From NCBI RefSeq assembly GCF_001574435.1, contig NZ_LOCN01000032.1, forward strand, positions 41,711 through 105,710: a DNA stretch of 64,000 nucleotides. The letters run 5' to 3'. Shown here in pieces: positions 63,603-64,000 of the stretch. This DNA comes from Moritella sp. JT01. Lineage in GTDB: Bacteria; Pseudomonadota; Gammaproteobacteria; Enterobacterales; Moritellaceae. The notes beneath the pieces were generated by a model that did not search any database, was not told the origin of the DNA, and saw only the letters and a list, made by a program, of their open reading frames with translations. Made by a program: the position numbers and the translations under genes. How positions within the stretch are numbered: position 1 is the first letter of the stretch; each line of letters begins with the position of its first letter.

Positions 63603-63955
63603 TTTAATCAGTAACACCTTATTTACGCTAAAAGCACTTAACATAGATGAACTTGGATTAACTAAACGTGGGTTACCTACACAATTAAGCATTGCAAGAT
63701 CGGAAATATCATTACCATAGGCATAACATAGATTTAAATCTAATTTGTAGTACTTTGCATAGCGAAGGGGGCACAAAGATATTCGTGAACACCTAAAATT
63801 TTACCTATAGGCTCAAGTAAAGCTCGACATGAGCCAGAGCCAGAAACAAATACGATATTGATATCTTCTCGGGGTATTTGACTAGAGCGCAATTCTTGCA
63901 ACTTCAAAAGGTTGTCCTGAAACCGGGAAAAGCGATCTCCTACGTAAGCGGTTGG
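63603..63955 (-). pseudogene. Frameshifted C-terminal remnant of a HAD-IB phosphatase
   Basis: Two frames must be joined: first INIVFVSGSGSCRALLEPIG and KILGVHEYLCAP, then RYAKYYKLDLNLCYAYGND and ISDLAMLNCVGNPRLVNPSS, the latter being the DD-motif of SerB-like HAD-IB hydrolases. The break is at a run of five G (63767-63771, + strand); one more base would restore the frame. A stop at 63956-63958 closes it upstream, so the first motif (DxDGT) is missing. The second frame runs open into the cytochrome gene. Confidence 0.75.
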
Positions 63956-63965
63956 TTAAGCGGTC

Positions 63966-63986
63966 AAGCCTGATATCATCAGGCTT
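63966..63986. other. Hairpin at the window edge
   Basis: AAGCCTGA (63966-63973) / TCAGGCTT (63979-63986) with loop TATCA. It lies just beyond the broken end of the HAD remnant. It may be a terminator of the next gene outside the window or part of an insertion boundary. Confidence 0.4.
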
Positions 63987-64000
63987 CTAGGCCTGCATTC

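Noticed and set aside
1..64000. Insertion sequences, integrases, phage genes, CRISPR arrays, tRNA or rRNA genes
   Set aside because: No transposase, integrase or phage protein among the readable frames, no spaced direct repeats of CRISPR type, and no tRNA cloverleaf or rRNA sequence recognised by eye.

Overview
This window looks like chromosomal DNA of a marine, AT-rich gammaproteobacterium. The choice of genes (GH18 chitinase plus chitobiose PTS, choline-to-betaine and ProU osmoprotection, POT and Dpp peptide uptake, an adenine riboswitch in front of adenosine deaminase as in Vibrio) and the protein sequences fit Alteromonadales/Vibrionales, with Moritella or a relative as my best guess; that genus call is inference. 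No rRNA, tRNA, CRISPR array, insertion sequence or prophage was seen.

Layout. 0-3.8 kb: the end of the molybdate ABC transporter (modB, modC), then a hipBA toxin-antitoxin pair placed right after modC and followed by a decayed second copy of the modC tail and of the hipB tail. 3.8-10.3 kb: an ankyrin lipoprotein, an unknown exported protein, an AraC regulator with a DMT exporter, a large secreted chitinase, and a broken piece of a second DMT gene. 10.3-11.5 kb: adenine riboswitch and add. 12.2-20.5 kb: the most interesting region, a five-gene cluster on the + strand with two flavin monooxygenases, a non-haem iron oxygenase, a tryptophanase/tyrosine phenol-lyase homologue and a single-module NRPS-like protein (A-T-TE, no condensation domain). 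It appears to make a small oxidised product from an aromatic amino acid. I do not recognise the cluster.

20.5-27.2 kb: a D-threonine-aldolase-like/ornithine-cyclodeaminase-like pair with a divergent LysR gene, an RNase Z homologue, and a MATE pump with its own divergent LysR gene. 27.5-34.7 kb: peptide uptake, with a Dpp-type ABC system whose two ATPases are fused in one protein, then a POT-family carrier with an altered signature motif. 35-41.3 kb: a pilin-like protein, a small new ORF, ribA, a PAS protein translationally coupled to a diflavin reductase, a truncated PPOX gene, a small conserved-looking protein and a lipoprotein.

41.4-51 kb: an osmoprotection block on the - strand: proXWV, a MarR regulator, a BCCT carrier and betIBA, with a clear BetI-type palindrome upstream of betI. 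51.4-57 kb: a PepSY membrane protein with a small DUF2946-like protein, then a YdeP/FdhF-type molybdopterin oxidoreductase overlapped by fdhD. 57.2-61.5 kb: a chitobiose PTS operon (IIB, IIC, IIA, GH4 phospho-glucosidase, ChbG deacetylase) that would take up the product of the chitinase. 62.2-64 kb: a decayed region with an internally deleted NAD(P)H-flavin-reductase gene, a dihaem c-type cytochrome protein and a frameshifted HAD phosphatase remnant.

Two themes recur. First, partial duplicates lie beside intact genes (modC/hipB, DMT exporter), which suggests past tandem duplication and decay. Second, both ABC operons with a clear binding-protein gene (ProXWV and Dpp) carry a terminator-like hairpin just after that gene, which would make the binding protein more abundant than the membrane parts.
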